DNA of 64,000 nucleotides from Shewanella psychrophila (GTDB lineage: Bacteria > Pseudomonadota > Gammaproteobacteria > Enterobacterales > Shewanellaceae), in NCBI RefSeq assembly GCF_002005305.1, contig NZ_CP014782.1, positions 2,356,001 through 2,420,000 on the forward strand, read 5' to 3'. Position numbers and translations under genes: made by a program. A model generated the notes under the pieces. That model was not told where the DNA came from. It searched no databases and worked only from the letters and a program-made list of their open reading frames with translations. Positions 17,251 through 25,670 of the stretch are shown one piece after another. Each line of letters opens with the position of its first letter. Position 1 is the stretch's first letter.

Positions 17251-17637
17251 ATGAAAACCCTATTAATCTCTGCCCTAGTTATACTGCTAAGCGCCTGTGC
17301 TGGCGAATATAAATTTAACAGTAACCTCAACGGAGAAGTCATTGACGATTATTTCAAGGCATCGGATGTCCCTGTCTATGATAATACTACAGCGCCTAAT
17401 CTTCCTTATGAGATCATAGGCTTAGTCGAAGGTGAAACATGTCAGGAGCAAGCCAACGATGCTCCGGCAACGATAAGTGAGGCACGTACAGCAGCACGAA
17501 GAGCTGCGGCTGATAAAGGGGCTAATGGTCTGGTTATCAAGAAGTGTCTGGTATTTGAAGAATACGATCAGGGCTGTTTTAGCCGCGCGATCTGTGTCGG
17601 TCAGGCAATCAAGACACCAGTTACAGAGCAGCAGTAA
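17251..17637 (+). CDS. rcsF: RcsF-like outer-membrane lipoprotein
   Basis: In enterobacteria RcsF senses envelope stress, partly through contact with BamA, and signals to the Rcs phosphorelay. This 128-residue protein has a lipobox LLSAC (Cys16) and four cysteines at 64, 99, 109 and 115 in the RcsF pattern (ETCQ, KKCLV, GCFSRAIC), which in E. coli RcsF form two non-consecutive disulfides. The order rcsF-trmO-proS matches the E. coli order read from the other side. Whether this organism has RcsCDB cannot be seen here, so the downstream signalling is uncertain. Confidence 0.85.
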   Translation: MKTLLISALVILLSACAGEYKFNSNLNGEVIDDYFKASDVPVYDNTTAPNLPYEIIGLVEGETCQEQANDAPATISEARTAARRAAADKGANGLVIKKCLVFEEYDQGCFSRAICVGQAIKTPVTEQQ

Positions 17638-17677
17638 TCTTCTTAAGTATCTAACCTTCATTTCAAAGTAGTCATCA

Positions 17678-18430
17678 ATGAGCTTTAGCAGTCAGATTCA
17701 AGCCGTGGCGTACTGCCGTACGCCCTATAAACAAAAATTTGGGATCCCTAGGCAACCAGGGCTCGTCAACGCTGCCCGCGGCTTTGTCGAACTCCAAGCC
17801 CCCTACAATGATATCGATACAGTCAGAGGCCTTGAGCAGTACTCTCACCTCTGGTTGGTATTTTGCTTCCATGAAAATCTCGCCCAGGGCTGGAAAACTA
17901 CGGTTCGCCCTCCTCGCCTAGGCGGCAACGAGAAACTGGGTGTGTTCGCAACTCGTTCCACTTTCCGCCCCAACGGTTTAGGCCAGTCTGTGGTTAAGCT
18001 TCATAAGATCCACCAGCGCAAAGGTTATCTGGCTTTAGAGATCTCAGGAATGGATCTCCTCGATGGCACGCCCATCATAGATATCAAACCCTATATCCCC
18101 TTCTCTGACTCAGTGCCTGAGGCATTAGGCGGTATCGCCCATGAAGCGCCAGAACTTACCAAAGTTGAATTTAGTCAACACGCTAAGCAGCAGCTAGTAA
18201 ATTATGAAAAGCTCGAGCAATACCAACACCTCGAAGAGCTCATCATAGGTGTCCTTGCTCAAGACCCGCGTCCCGCCTATAAGAAAGCTAAGACGGACCC
18301 TAAGCTATATCAAGTCGCCCTTTATGATTTAGATATCCTCTGGCGTCTTGCTGAAATTGATAATGATCGGATTATTGATAGTGAAGACACGATTATTGTG
18401 CAAGAGATTAAAACAGGGATCAGTGTGTAA
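17678..18430 (+). CDS. trmO: tRNA (N6-threonylcarbamoyladenosine-37-N6)-methyltransferase
   Basis: Methylates t6A37 to m6t6A in tRNAs reading ACY codons, using SAM. The N-terminal TrmO (YaeB/TsaA, UPF0066) beta-barrel domain shows FGIPRQPGL, the SHLWLVFCFHEN segment, the conserved GVFATRSTFRPNGLG (SAM-binding loop) and LDGTPIIDIKPYIP. The C-terminal extension with DPRPAY is typical of full-length proteobacterial TrmO (about 235-250 residues). It lies 40 bp after rcsF, as in Enterobacteria. Confidence 0.93.
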   Translation: MSFSSQIQAVAYCRTPYKQKFGIPRQPGLVNAARGFVELQAPYNDIDTVRGLEQYSHLWLVFCFHENLAQGWKTTVRPPRLGGNEKLGVFATRSTFRPNGLGQSVVKLHKIHQRKGYLALEISGMDLLDGTPIIDIKPYIPFSDSVPEALGGIAHEAPELTKVEFSQHAKQQLVNYEKLEQYQHLEELIIGVLAQDPRPAYKKAKTDPKLYQVALYDLDILWRLAEIDNDRIIDSEDTIIVQEIKTGISV

Positions 18431-18445
18431 CTGACTAGATAATTG

Positions 18446-19060
18446 ATGACACAAGACGACTATCAAGCCCAGCATAAAAAACGCATGTCCTATATGCCTT
18501 GGCTCTACTTCAATCTAAAACCCAAGTTACTGGCCTGGGCCAGGCCTTGGCAGCAAGAAGTACAAACCAGATTGATGGCTTTAGAGACTGTCACCCTAGG
18601 TGATAATTGCTTTATTGCCCCCGAAGCTAATCTGTTTGCCGAGCCAAATCGAGGCATCACAGTCGGCAATTTATGTATGATCGCAGCCGATAGTTTCCTC
18701 CACGGCCCGATAGTCATGGGCAACGAAGTCGCGATAAACCATGGTTGCTCATTCGATGGCGGCAGCGCCGGCATTACCATCGGCTCTCAGACTCGCATCG
18801 CCAATAACGTCACCATTTATGCCTTCAACCATGGTATGCACCCAGACACACCTATCTATCAGCAAAACTCCGAGTCTAAAGGTGTGATCATAGGCAAGGA
18901 TGTGTGGATAGGTGCCCAAGCCGCCATAGTCGATGGCGTCACCATAGGTGACTGTGCAGTCATAGCCATGAATGCCACTGTTACCAAAGATGTACCAAAC
19001 TATGCCATCGTTGCCGGCAATCCAGCTAAAGTGATTGGAGATAGAAGGGATAAGGTGTAG
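18446..19060 (+). CDS. Hexapeptide-repeat acyltransferase (maltose/galactoside O-acetyltransferase type)
   Basis: A left-handed beta-helix acetyltransferase acting on a small hydroxyl or amino acceptor; substrate unknown. The repeats run from VTLGDNCFIAPEA to ATVTKDVPNYAIVAGNPAKVIG, the latter being the family C-terminal signature, with the NHGMHPD loop in the middle that carries the catalytic histidine in this group. A TTG three bases upstream also opens the frame, but the ATG at 18446 is preferred. It follows trmO by 15 bp and may be co-transcribed. It is not part of the usual rcsF-trmO-proS set. Confidence 0.85.
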   Translation: MTQDDYQAQHKKRMSYMPWLYFNLKPKLLAWARPWQQEVQTRLMALETVTLGDNCFIAPEANLFAEPNRGITVGNLCMIAADSFLHGPIVMGNEVAINHGCSFDGGSAGITIGSQTRIANNVTIYAFNHGMHPDTPIYQQNSESKGVIIGKDVWIGAQAAIVDGVTIGDCAVIAMNATVTKDVPNYAIVAGNPAKVIGDRRDKV

Positions 19061-19088
19061 GGGTCAGTGACATCCACTTCATCATAAT

Positions 19089-19122
19089 GACATCTGATCC
19101 ATATCCATATGGGTCAGATGTC
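19089..19122. terminator. Hairpin between convergent genes
   Basis: Arms GACATCTGATCC / GGGTCAGATGTC (12 pairs including one G-T) lie between the acyltransferase and methyltransferase stops. There is no T-run, so terminator function is only likely by position. Confidence 0.45.
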
Positions 19123-19151
19123 GATTAAGCACCTTCACCTTACCTAATACC

Positions 19152-19826
19152 TTAAGCCTGTGTAACGGCGTTTTCGCCATCCGCTGTAACGCTGCGGTCA
19201 CACTCGGGCCTTTGATGGAGCCATACAGAGCCGTTAAGGCGAATGTTATCGCCAAATGTCTCGTCAACGGCCTTGACCACACCGGGATGAGCATCCGTAT
19301 AGTCATGACCAGATATTACCGGACAACCGGTAGAAACGGCCCAATCAATGTCCTTCCTCACGGATTCGTAGTCATGTCCTGCATCAATGAAAACCAAACT
19401 TGGTTTGATGGTCCTATTAGCCAAATAGAAATCCGCCGCATCACCATCAAAAACCTGAGTTGAACAATGTGCTAATGCGTAGCGAAGTGTGCGCATTGTA
19501 AACTGACGATGTACTTCAGGAGGCAGAGCAAAAGGATTCCAAGTGAAATTTCCCACCGTAATAAGGGTAACCTCAGCCCGCTTCATTGACGCAAGTAAAT
19601 TCGTAGTATGGCCAAAGAGCGTCCCTATTTCAACAATTGGACCTTCATGCTTACCCGATTGAACTACAGCATGTTTGATACCCAGCTCATCATCCTCGGT
19701 AATAGAGCCCCACACCGACGTTTCGGTGTTCTCGAGAAAGTGTAAGTAGGATGTTAGAACAGGCTTTAGCTGTTTTCGATATTTTATGATTAAGTTGAGT
19801 TCTGATAGTTTTTGCATAACGCCCAT
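19152..19826 (-). CDS. Class I SAM-dependent methyltransferase
   Basis: A cytosolic methyltransferase of the Methyltransf_24-like group; substrate unknown. SAM motif I is EIGTLFGHT, and FIDAGHDYESVRKDI with SGHDY later resemble the acidic and post-motif regions of sugar/natural-product methyltransferases. The start at 19826 is chosen because CAGGAG lies 10 bases upstream; a further ATG at 19847 has no ribosome-binding site. It stands alone on the minus strand between trmO/acyltransferase and proS, and interrupts otherwise conserved synteny, so it may be a later arrival. Confidence 0.75.
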   Translation of the reverse strand: MGVMQKLSELNLIIKYRKQLKPVLTSYLHFLENTETSVWGSITEDDELGIKHAVVQSGKHEGPIVEIGTLFGHTTNLLASMKRAEVTLITVGNFTWNPFALPPEVHRQFTMRTLRYALAHCSTQVFDGDAADFYLANRTIKPSLVFIDAGHDYESVRKDIDWAVSTGCPVISGHDYTDAHPGVVKAVDETFGDNIRLNGSVWLHQRPECDRSVTADGENAVTQA

Positions 19827-19847
19827 AGTGTGTATTCTCCTGTACAT

Positions 19848-20222
19848 GTGAATATACCAAGCTGAATTTCTTCAAACACAGTGGCAAACGATAGAATAAA
19901 CCAGTCTCTCGCTTAATAACTGAATATCAACACAGTTACCATCCCTAACAAATATTCTAGTCTATCAGCTAGGTACAATCGGAAAAATAATAATTCAGTG
20001 TGGATGCGGCTATGAACTTCGGCAGCAGGACGAGGTTTCACAGCGTGAATCTCCGAGCTAGAGATAGCAATGAAGATCAAAGTAATCGTCACACAGCCCA
20101 ATACCTACAGCCTACATAGAAAATGTAATCAGACTTCATTAGAAGGCTCAATTACTTGGTAGACAGAAACCCCACAGATGATAAAATGTCGACCAATTTA
20201 TTTTCTGAACTGGATATCGGTA
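19848..20222. other. Non-coding stretch before proS
   Basis: About 375 bases with only short open frames lacking ribosome-binding sites. It must hold the divergent promoters of the methyltransferase and proS genes. No hairpin, repeat or RNA gene was recognised. Confidence 0.4.
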
Positions 20223-21932
20223 ATGCGCGTAAGCAAGTACCTGCTTTCAACACAAAAAGAGACCCCTGCAGATGCAGAGGTGATCAGTCATCAATTAATG
20301 TTACGTGCCGGCATGGTACGTCGAAACGCTTCAGGCCTATACAGCTGGTTGCCGACAGGTCTTCGCGTATTACGCAAGGTAGAAGCTATCGTTCGTGAAG
20401 AGATGAACAAGGCCGGTTCTGTTGAAATCTTGATGCCTATGGTGCAGCCAGCCGATCTTTGGCAAGAGACTGGCCGCTTTGAAAAATTCGGTCCAGAACT
20501 GCTTCGTTTCCAAGATCGTCATAACCGTGATTTTGTACTTGGTCCGACTCACGAAGAAGTGATCACCGATATTGTTCGTAAAGAAGTTAATTCTTACAAG
20601 CAACTACCGTTAAACTTGTTCCAAATCCAAACTAAATTCCGCGACGAAGTTCGTCCACGTTTCGGTGTGATGCGTTCACGTGAATTCTTGATGAAAGATG
20701 CTTACTCTTTCCATCTGGATCAAGAGACGATGGATGAGACCTATGAGTCAATGTTCCAGGCTTATAGCAATATTCTAAATCGCCTAGGTCTAGCGTTCCG
20801 CCCAGTTATGGCTGATACAGGTTCTATCGGTGGCAGCATGTCACACGAGTTCCATGTACTGGCTAACAGCGGTGAAGACTTAATTGCTTACTCAACTGAG
20901 AGTGATTACGCAGCCAACGTCGAAAAATGTGAAGCGCCACTGCCCACAGAGACTCGTCAAGCTGCAACCAGCGAGATGACACTTGTCGATACGCCTAACG
21001 CTAAGACGATTGCAGAGCTCGTTGAACAGCATGATATCGCTATCGAAAAGACAGTAAAGACACTGATCGTTAAAGGTGATTCAGATGAAGCGCCACTTGT
21101 GGCACTCGTGATCCGGGGTGATCATGACCTTAACGAAGTGAAAGCCGAGAAAATCTCTGGGGTACTGACACCGTTTGAATTTGCCGACGAAGCCGATATT
21201 CGTAAAGCTATCGGTGCAGGCCCAGGCTCTATTGGTCCTGTTGGTCTTGAAATTCCGGTATATATCGATCACGGCGTTAGCGTCATGAGTGACTTCGGTG
21301 CAGGTGCAAACCAAGACAACAAGCACTACTTTGGCATCAATTGGGAGCGTGACCTTCCTCAAGCGGAAGCATTCGATCTACGTAATATTATCGAAGGTGA
21401 GCCTAGCCCATGTGGCCAAGGCACTATCGCATTGCTTCGTGGTATTGAAGTTGGCCATATCTTCCAGCTCGGTGACAACTATTCTAAAGCGATGAATGCT
21501 AACGTCCTCGACAAAAATGGTAAGGCTAAAACCTTACTCATGGGTTGTTATGGCGTAGGTGTGAGCCGTATGGTTGCCGCTGCAATTGAGCAGAACCACG
21601 ATGACCGCGGTATTATCTGGCCAGATGCCATTGCACCATTCAAAGTGGGTATCCTACCGATGAATATGCATAAATCTCATCGTGTCCAAGATAAAGCCGA
21701 GCAGCTTTATAAAGATCTCAATGATGCCGGTTTCGAAGTCTTATTTGATGACCGTAAAGAGCGTGCTGGTGTGATGTTCGCCGATATGGAGCTTGTTGGC
21801 CTGCCTCACGTGGTCGTGATTGGCGATCGCAATATCGATAGCGGTGTATTCGAATACAAGAACCGCCGTACTGGTGAGAAGCAAGAAGTGCCATTCGATC
21901 AGATCGTCGACTTCTTAAAGGCAGCTAAATAG
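20223..21932 (+). CDS. proS: Prolyl-tRNA synthetase
   Basis: Charges tRNA-Pro with proline. Class II motifs: motif 1 around PTGLRVLRKVEAIVREEMNKAG, best split as PTGLRVLRKVE and AIVREEMNKAG; motif 2 TKFRDEVRPRFGVMRSREF; motif 3 GVGVSRMVAAAIEQ. Between motifs 2 and 3 lies the long insertion typical of bacterial-type ProS, which edits Ala-tRNA-Pro (TPNAKTIAELVEQHDIAIEK onwards). The start at 20223 gives the family N terminus MRVSKYLLSTQKETP and 569 residues; an upstream ATG at 20178 would add 15 atypical residues. A terminator follows. Confidence 0.96.
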   Translation: MRVSKYLLSTQKETPADAEVISHQLMLRAGMVRRNASGLYSWLPTGLRVLRKVEAIVREEMNKAGSVEILMPMVQPADLWQETGRFEKFGPELLRFQDRHNRDFVLGPTHEEVITDIVRKEVNSYKQLPLNLFQIQTKFRDEVRPRFGVMRSREFLMKDAYSFHLDQETMDETYESMFQAYSNILNRLGLAFRPVMADTGSIGGSMSHEFHVLANSGEDLIAYSTESDYAANVEKCEAPLPTETRQAATSEMTLVDTPNAKTIAELVEQHDIAIEKTVKTLIVKGDSDEAPLVALVIRGDHDLNEVKAEKISGVLTPFEFADEADIRKAIGAGPGSIGPVGLEIPVYIDHGVSVMSDFGAGANQDNKHYFGINWERDLPQAEAFDLRNIIEGEPSPCGQGTIALLRGIEVGHIFQLGDNYSKAMNANVLDKNGKAKTLLMGCYGVGVSRMVAAAIEQNHDDRGIIWPDAIAPFKVGILPMNMHKSHRVQDKAEQLYKDLNDAGFEVLFDDRKERAGVMFADMELVGLPHVVVIGDRNIDSGVFEYKNRRTGEKQEVPFDQIVDFLKAAK

Positions 21933-21967
21933 ACTTGTGTCCTTAAACAAAATTTTCTAGCTTAATT

Positions 21968-22002
21968 AATAATGCCACTCAATTGAGTGGCATTATTTTT
22001 TA
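21968..22002 (+). terminator. Terminator of proS
   Basis: A perfect palindrome with 15-base arms (AATAATGCCACTCAA and complement) followed by a T-run, about 35 bp after the proS stop. It is symmetrical and could also stop minus-strand transcripts. Confidence 0.9.
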
Positions 22003-22053
22003 GTTAACCGACTGATTAAAACAGTTTGTTTTTATATCGATTGATATCACCCT

Positions 22054-22407
22054 CTACCTAAACACAGTGCCTGCTAACGTCCCAGTATATTGCTGTTTAT
22101 CTATCGTTAACTGACCGTTGATGAGCACAGTATCCCCCTGTCGAATAGCGGTTCCAATTCGAAAAGTCAGCTTGTGCACGATAGTTTTCTATATCTAAAA
22201 TAACAATATCGGCAGACATACCGATAGCCTGTTGCCCTCGATTTTTCAAACCTAATATTTCTGCAGTTTTGATTGACGCCTTTTGTTAATCAGCCATGAC
22301 CACTGGTTGCGATCTCATGAACCATGTAAAATCCCAGATAGTCCCCGTATCACTTACGGCGGTGCCGGCTGCGATTCTTTGGACCGCTTTGGTGTATTTC
22401 TTTGCTT
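22054..22407 (-). pseudogene. Remnant of an N-acyl-D-amino-acid deacylase
   Basis: The minus strand encodes the C-terminal part of a D-aminoacylase/N-acyl-D-glutamate deacylase-like amidohydrolase. Visible pieces in order are AVSDTGTIWDFTWFM, then an in-frame TAA near 22288, KTAEILGLKNRG, GMSADIVILD, a frameshift near 22160, and GDTVLINGQLTID with YTGTLAGTVFR before the stop at 22054. The N-terminal two thirds are missing; the regulator gene starts 45 bp beyond. The gene is dead but shows that the neighbouring D-glutamate cluster once had a deacylase. The family assignment rests on these motifs only. Confidence 0.7.
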
Positions 22408-22451
22408 AAGGCAAAGCAAGTGATTAAATTTAAATAGATTTAAGGTAAACG

Positions 22452-23330
22452 ATGAGACTGAGACACATAGAGATTTTTCATGCTATCTATACCACAGGAT
22501 CGATCACCAATGCAGCGAAGATCTTGCATGTGTCTCAGCCCTCTGTCAGCAAGGTGCTCTCCCACGCTGAGATACAGTTGGGGTTCCAGCTCTTTAACCG
22601 AGTGAAAGGTCGACTGACGCCAACAGAAGAAGCAAAAATATTATTCGGTGATGTTGACAAGATCTATCAACAATTAAGATCCATTAAAAACACCGCCAAC
22701 AACATTAAAAAGTCTGAGTTTGGTAGTATCAAAATTGGGCTCACACCTGCACTTGGTTTCGACAGTGTTCCAGCAGCAGTAGCCAACTTTCATCGTGATC
22801 ACCCCGCAGTTAATATTCAACTGCAAACTATTCATAATGAGTCGGTGATGCATACCCTACTCGAAAGAAAATGCGATCTCGCCATTGTCTTCTCTCCGGA
22901 TAAACAGCCAGGGTTTAATGAGATAGAGCTGGCTAAATCAGAACTCTACATCGTTTACCCCAAGACACTGTTTCCACACTGCCCGACTCAACTCTCCTTC
23001 GCCGAGTTGAGCAAGCATGAATTTATCGATATTGGTGATAGTGGCCCCCTTGGAGATTTACTCTGGACACGAATGCTTGAAGAAAATGTCAATATATCCC
23101 CCAGTATTAGGGTACAGACCTATTTTCTCGCCCCTAGAATTGTGGCGCAAAATATAGGCTTATGTGTCGTTGATAAATTTACAGCCCTAGGCAATCTATC
23201 CCCAAATACCGCAATGGCTTCATTCGATCCACCATTAGAGTTTAACGTTTGTGCCTTACATCTAGAAAACAGTAACTTATCTTCCGCAAGTAAAGAGTTT
23301 CTAAGTTATTTATCTGAAGCTATATCATAG
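22452..23330 (+). CDS. LysR-family regulator (DgcR-like)
   Basis: A 292-residue LysR-type transcription factor. The N-terminal winged helix-turn-helix spans about residues 1-60 (IFHAIYTTGSITNAAKILHV, then SQPSVSKVLSHAE), followed by the periplasmic-binding-like effector domain from about residue 90. It precedes, on the same strand, a DUF1611 gene and a dipeptide-epimerase-like gene, the arrangement described for dgcR-dgcN-dgcA in marine Proteobacteria, where the regulator responds to D-glutamate. A palindrome before the next gene is a candidate binding site. Confidence 0.88.
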   Translation: MRLRHIEIFHAIYTTGSITNAAKILHVSQPSVSKVLSHAEIQLGFQLFNRVKGRLTPTEEAKILFGDVDKIYQQLRSIKNTANNIKKSEFGSIKIGLTPALGFDSVPAAVANFHRDHPAVNIQLQTIHNESVMHTLLERKCDLAIVFSPDKQPGFNEIELAKSELYIVYPKTLFPHCPTQLSFAELSKHEFIDIGDSGPLGDLLWTRMLEENVNISPSIRVQTYFLAPRIVAQNIGLCVVDKFTALGNLSPNTAMASFDPPLEFNVCALHLENSNLSSASKEFLSYLSEAIS

Positions 23331-23338
23331 ACTTATAA

Positions 23339-23366
23339 CCAGCCATAACCTTGAGTTATAGGCTGG
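23339..23366 (+). terminator. Hairpin after the LysR gene
   Basis: Arms CCAGCCATAAC / GTTATAGGCTGG (one bulged base) with loop CTTGA, just after the regulator stop. No T-run follows, so it is a weak terminator or processing site at best. Confidence 0.4.
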
Positions 23367-23407
23367 GAAACTCTTTCAAATTTATCCATCAGTCAGATCC
23401 GCTAAGC

Positions 23408-23437
23408 TGTAATTAACAACAATTGCACTTAATTACA
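23408..23437. promoter_or_regulatory. Candidate operator palindrome before dgcN
   Basis: TGTAATTAA and its exact reverse complement TTAATTACA are separated by 12 bases and end 14 bp before the dgcN start. The arms and placement suit binding by a dimeric regulator, most simply the LysR protein encoded upstream. The proximity to the start codon would fit repression or an overlapping promoter. Confidence 0.5.
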
Positions 23438-23451
23438 AGGGTCTAAAACTC

Positions 23452-24513
23452 ATGATAAAGCCCCCCTACCTTCTCTTTATTGGCGATGCCACAGATAAAC
23501 TTTCAATCAAAATGGCGCAAGGTGCAGTCGATTGGAGCCCAAAGCAATGCATAGGCGAACTCAGCGTTGCAGGTTGCACTGTCACAACGAGCCTGCCTCA
23601 AACCTCAATAGTTCAAGCTGCAGAACTTGGTGCAAAATCATTCGTACTGGGTTTTGCCAATAGCGGCGGTGTACTTGACACCAAATGGCATGGGGTGATT
23701 AAACAGGCACTAGCCCAAGGCTTGGATATTGTCAGCGGATTACACGAAAAGCTGACCGATATAGAAGAGATAGCAGAACTTGCAGACTCCTTAGGCAGGC
23801 AACTTATCGATATCCGCCATCCTCAACAGTCATTTAAAACAGGCACAGGCGAAAAGCGCAAAGGTAAACGTTTGCTTACCGTAGGCACTGATTGCTCAGT
23901 AGGAAAGATGTATACCTCACTTGCCTTGGAAAAAGAGATGCAAGCCCAACAATTTGATGCTGACTTTAGAGCAACAGGTCAATGCGGCATTCTTATCAAG
24001 GGAGAAGGTGTCGCAATTGACTGTGTGATATCTGATTTTATCTCTGGCGCTACCGAATTATTGTCCCCCGATAACAATACTGCTCATTGGGATATTATTG
24101 AGGGACAAGGCTCGCTATCACACCCAGCATTTTCCGGTGTCAGCTTAGGCTTGCTTCATGGCTCTCAGCCAGATGCAATAGTGATATGTCACGCCCTTAA
24201 TCGCAGTCATATGCGGGGACTCCCTAAAAGTCAGCTCCCCTCAATTGCTGACACCATTAGTTTAAATTTGCAGGCTGCGAAACTCACGAACCCAAATGCC
24301 TATGTGGCAGGTATCGCGGTGAACACCTCGAGTGTCACCATCGAGGAAGGGCAAAAGATCTGTCTTGCTATCGCCAATGAGTTCGATTTGGCATGTGCCG
24401 ATCCTCTGCGTGACGGCGTATCAAGTATCGTCAAAAGCTTGAAAGCCTGGTCGCCTAAGGCAGCCACAGATAACAAAAATCCAGTTATAACAGATATGGA
24501 AAAAAGCGCATGA
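23452..24513 (+). CDS. dgcN: DUF1611 protein, D-glutamate N-acetyltransferase-like (DgcN)
   Basis: A 353-residue DUF1611 family protein. DgcN relatives were reported to N-acetylate D-glutamate as the first step of a catabolic route in marine bacteria. A P-loop-like GTDCSVGKM lies at about residues 145-153, preceded by a Rossmann-like domain with GFANSGG. The stop overlaps the start of the next gene by four bases (ATGA), so the pair is translationally coupled. The neighbouring epimerase and LysR gene strengthen the assignment; the DUF1611 name alone would not. Confidence 0.8.
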   Translation: MIKPPYLLFIGDATDKLSIKMAQGAVDWSPKQCIGELSVAGCTVTTSLPQTSIVQAAELGAKSFVLGFANSGGVLDTKWHGVIKQALAQGLDIVSGLHEKLTDIEEIAELADSLGRQLIDIRHPQQSFKTGTGEKRKGKRLLTVGTDCSVGKMYTSLALEKEMQAQQFDADFRATGQCGILIKGEGVAIDCVISDFISGATELLSPDNNTAHWDIIEGQGSLSHPAFSGVSLGLLHGSQPDAIVICHALNRSHMRGLPKSQLPSIADTISLNLQAAKLTNPNAYVAGIAVNTSSVTIEEGQKICLAIANEFDLACADPLRDGVSSIVKSLKAWSPKAATDNKNPVITDMEKSA

Positions 24514-25577
24514 TCAGCTCAAAAAAACTGCTTCACTTTCATGGGGAAGATTTTGAGTTACTCGCTATTAAGCAATCAATCCCCCTCAAACACGTGTTTA
24601 GAATTGCCCGCGGTGCAAAACACTCTGCGCAAGTGGTTGTGGTACTACTGAAATATAAAGGGCTCATAGGCTGGGGCGAGTCTGTCCCCTATGGACGATA
24701 CGCAGAGACAATAGAGAGCACCATAACAGCTATAAAGACTGTCTGTACCCATACTAAGCAGTTTATGGGGTTAGCCCACTCTATCGCTAGCAACAGCCAA
24801 GGCGCAGCGCAAAATGCATTGGACTGTGCCTACCTAGATCTACAAGCTAAGTTAACCCGTGAAACAATAGAAACCCGCTTTAACTTACCGAATCCGCAAG
24901 CGGTAATAACGGCGCAAACATTGAGCATAGACACCCCTACAGCGATGGCTGAAGCGGCGAAAACGCTAGAAAAATCCCCTCTCATCAAGGTTAAACTCGA
25001 TAGTGTCGATATTATTGAGAAAATGACAGCTATCCATAATATGGTCCCCCATAGCCTATTTATTGTGGATGCTAATGAGGCATGGTCTATAGACGAATTA
25101 CGCCAATCTGCAGATGAATTAGCCGCGCTTAATGTGGTGCTGATTGAGCAACCTTTGCCCGCAGGAGAAGATGAAGCACTCACTGAATTAAATATCGATA
25201 TTGCCCTATGCGCCGATGAGTCTTGTCATACCGTAAAAGATCTTCCTTCACTTTTGGGAAAATATGACGTCGTCAACATCAAGCTTGATAAGACCGGAGG
25301 CTTAACCGAAGCGGTGACACTGGCAGAGCAAGCCAAATTAATGGGTTTTGATATTATGCTTGGCTGTATGGTGGGAAGTTCACTGGCGATGGCACCGGCA
25401 TTTTTGCTGAGCCCATTTGCTAAATATATCGACCTAGATGGGCCTTTATTGGTCAAAGATGACAGGCAAGTAAGCTTCGATATTCATCATGGTCTGATGC
25501 AACCTTTTAGCCAAAAACTTTGGGGAGGAATTACCCCTGAAAGCAACAGTGAAGCGAGTCATCTGCTTAAGCTGTGA
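24510..25577 (+). CDS. dgcA: Enolase-superfamily racemase/epimerase (DgcA-like)
   Basis: A 355-residue muconate-lactonising subgroup member annotated in general as a dipeptide epimerase; with DgcN it was reported to racemise N-acetyl-D-glutamate to the L form. Acid/base residues are in place: KVKLDS (about residue 160), metal ligands in VDANEAW, LIEQPLP and CADES, and the second lysine in NIKLDKTGG (about 257). Overlap with dgcN argues for a common substrate chain leading to N-acetyl-L-glutamate and 2-oxoglutarate. A terminator follows. Confidence 0.82.
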   Translation: MISSKKLLHFHGEDFELLAIKQSIPLKHVFRIARGAKHSAQVVVVLLKYKGLIGWGESVPYGRYAETIESTITAIKTVCTHTKQFMGLAHSIASNSQGAAQNALDCAYLDLQAKLTRETIETRFNLPNPQAVITAQTLSIDTPTAMAEAAKTLEKSPLIKVKLDSVDIIEKMTAIHNMVPHSLFIVDANEAWSIDELRQSADELAALNVVLIEQPLPAGEDEALTELNIDIALCADESCHTVKDLPSLLGKYDVVNIKLDKTGGLTEAVTLAEQAKLMGFDIMLGCMVGSSLAMAPAFLLSPFAKYIDLDGPLLVKDDRQVSFDIHHGLMQPFSQKLWGGITPESNSEASHLLKL

Positions 25578-25600
25578 GCTTATACCAATCGGTATAAGCT
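25577..25600 (+). terminator. Short hairpin after dgcA
   Basis: AGCTTATACC / GGTATAAGCT with loop AATC overlaps the dgcA stop codon region. No T-run; it may assist the stronger terminator that follows. Confidence 0.35.
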
Positions 25601-25629
25601 AAAACATCCATTCCTTTATCCTCTTAGCC

Positions 25630-25670
25630 AAAACGGCTAGATAATCTTATGATTACCTAGCCGTTTTTTT
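25630..25670 (+). terminator. Terminator of the dgc genes
   Basis: Arms AAAACGGCTAG / CTAGCCGTTTT followed by further T residues, about 55 bp after dgcA. The A-run on the left arm would let it work in both directions, also serving the minus-strand CapA remnant. Confidence 0.85.

Noticed and set aside
19913..20101. Small open frame on the minus strand before proS
   Set aside because: No ribosome-binding site, no recognisable motif, and it lies in a promoter-containing gap.
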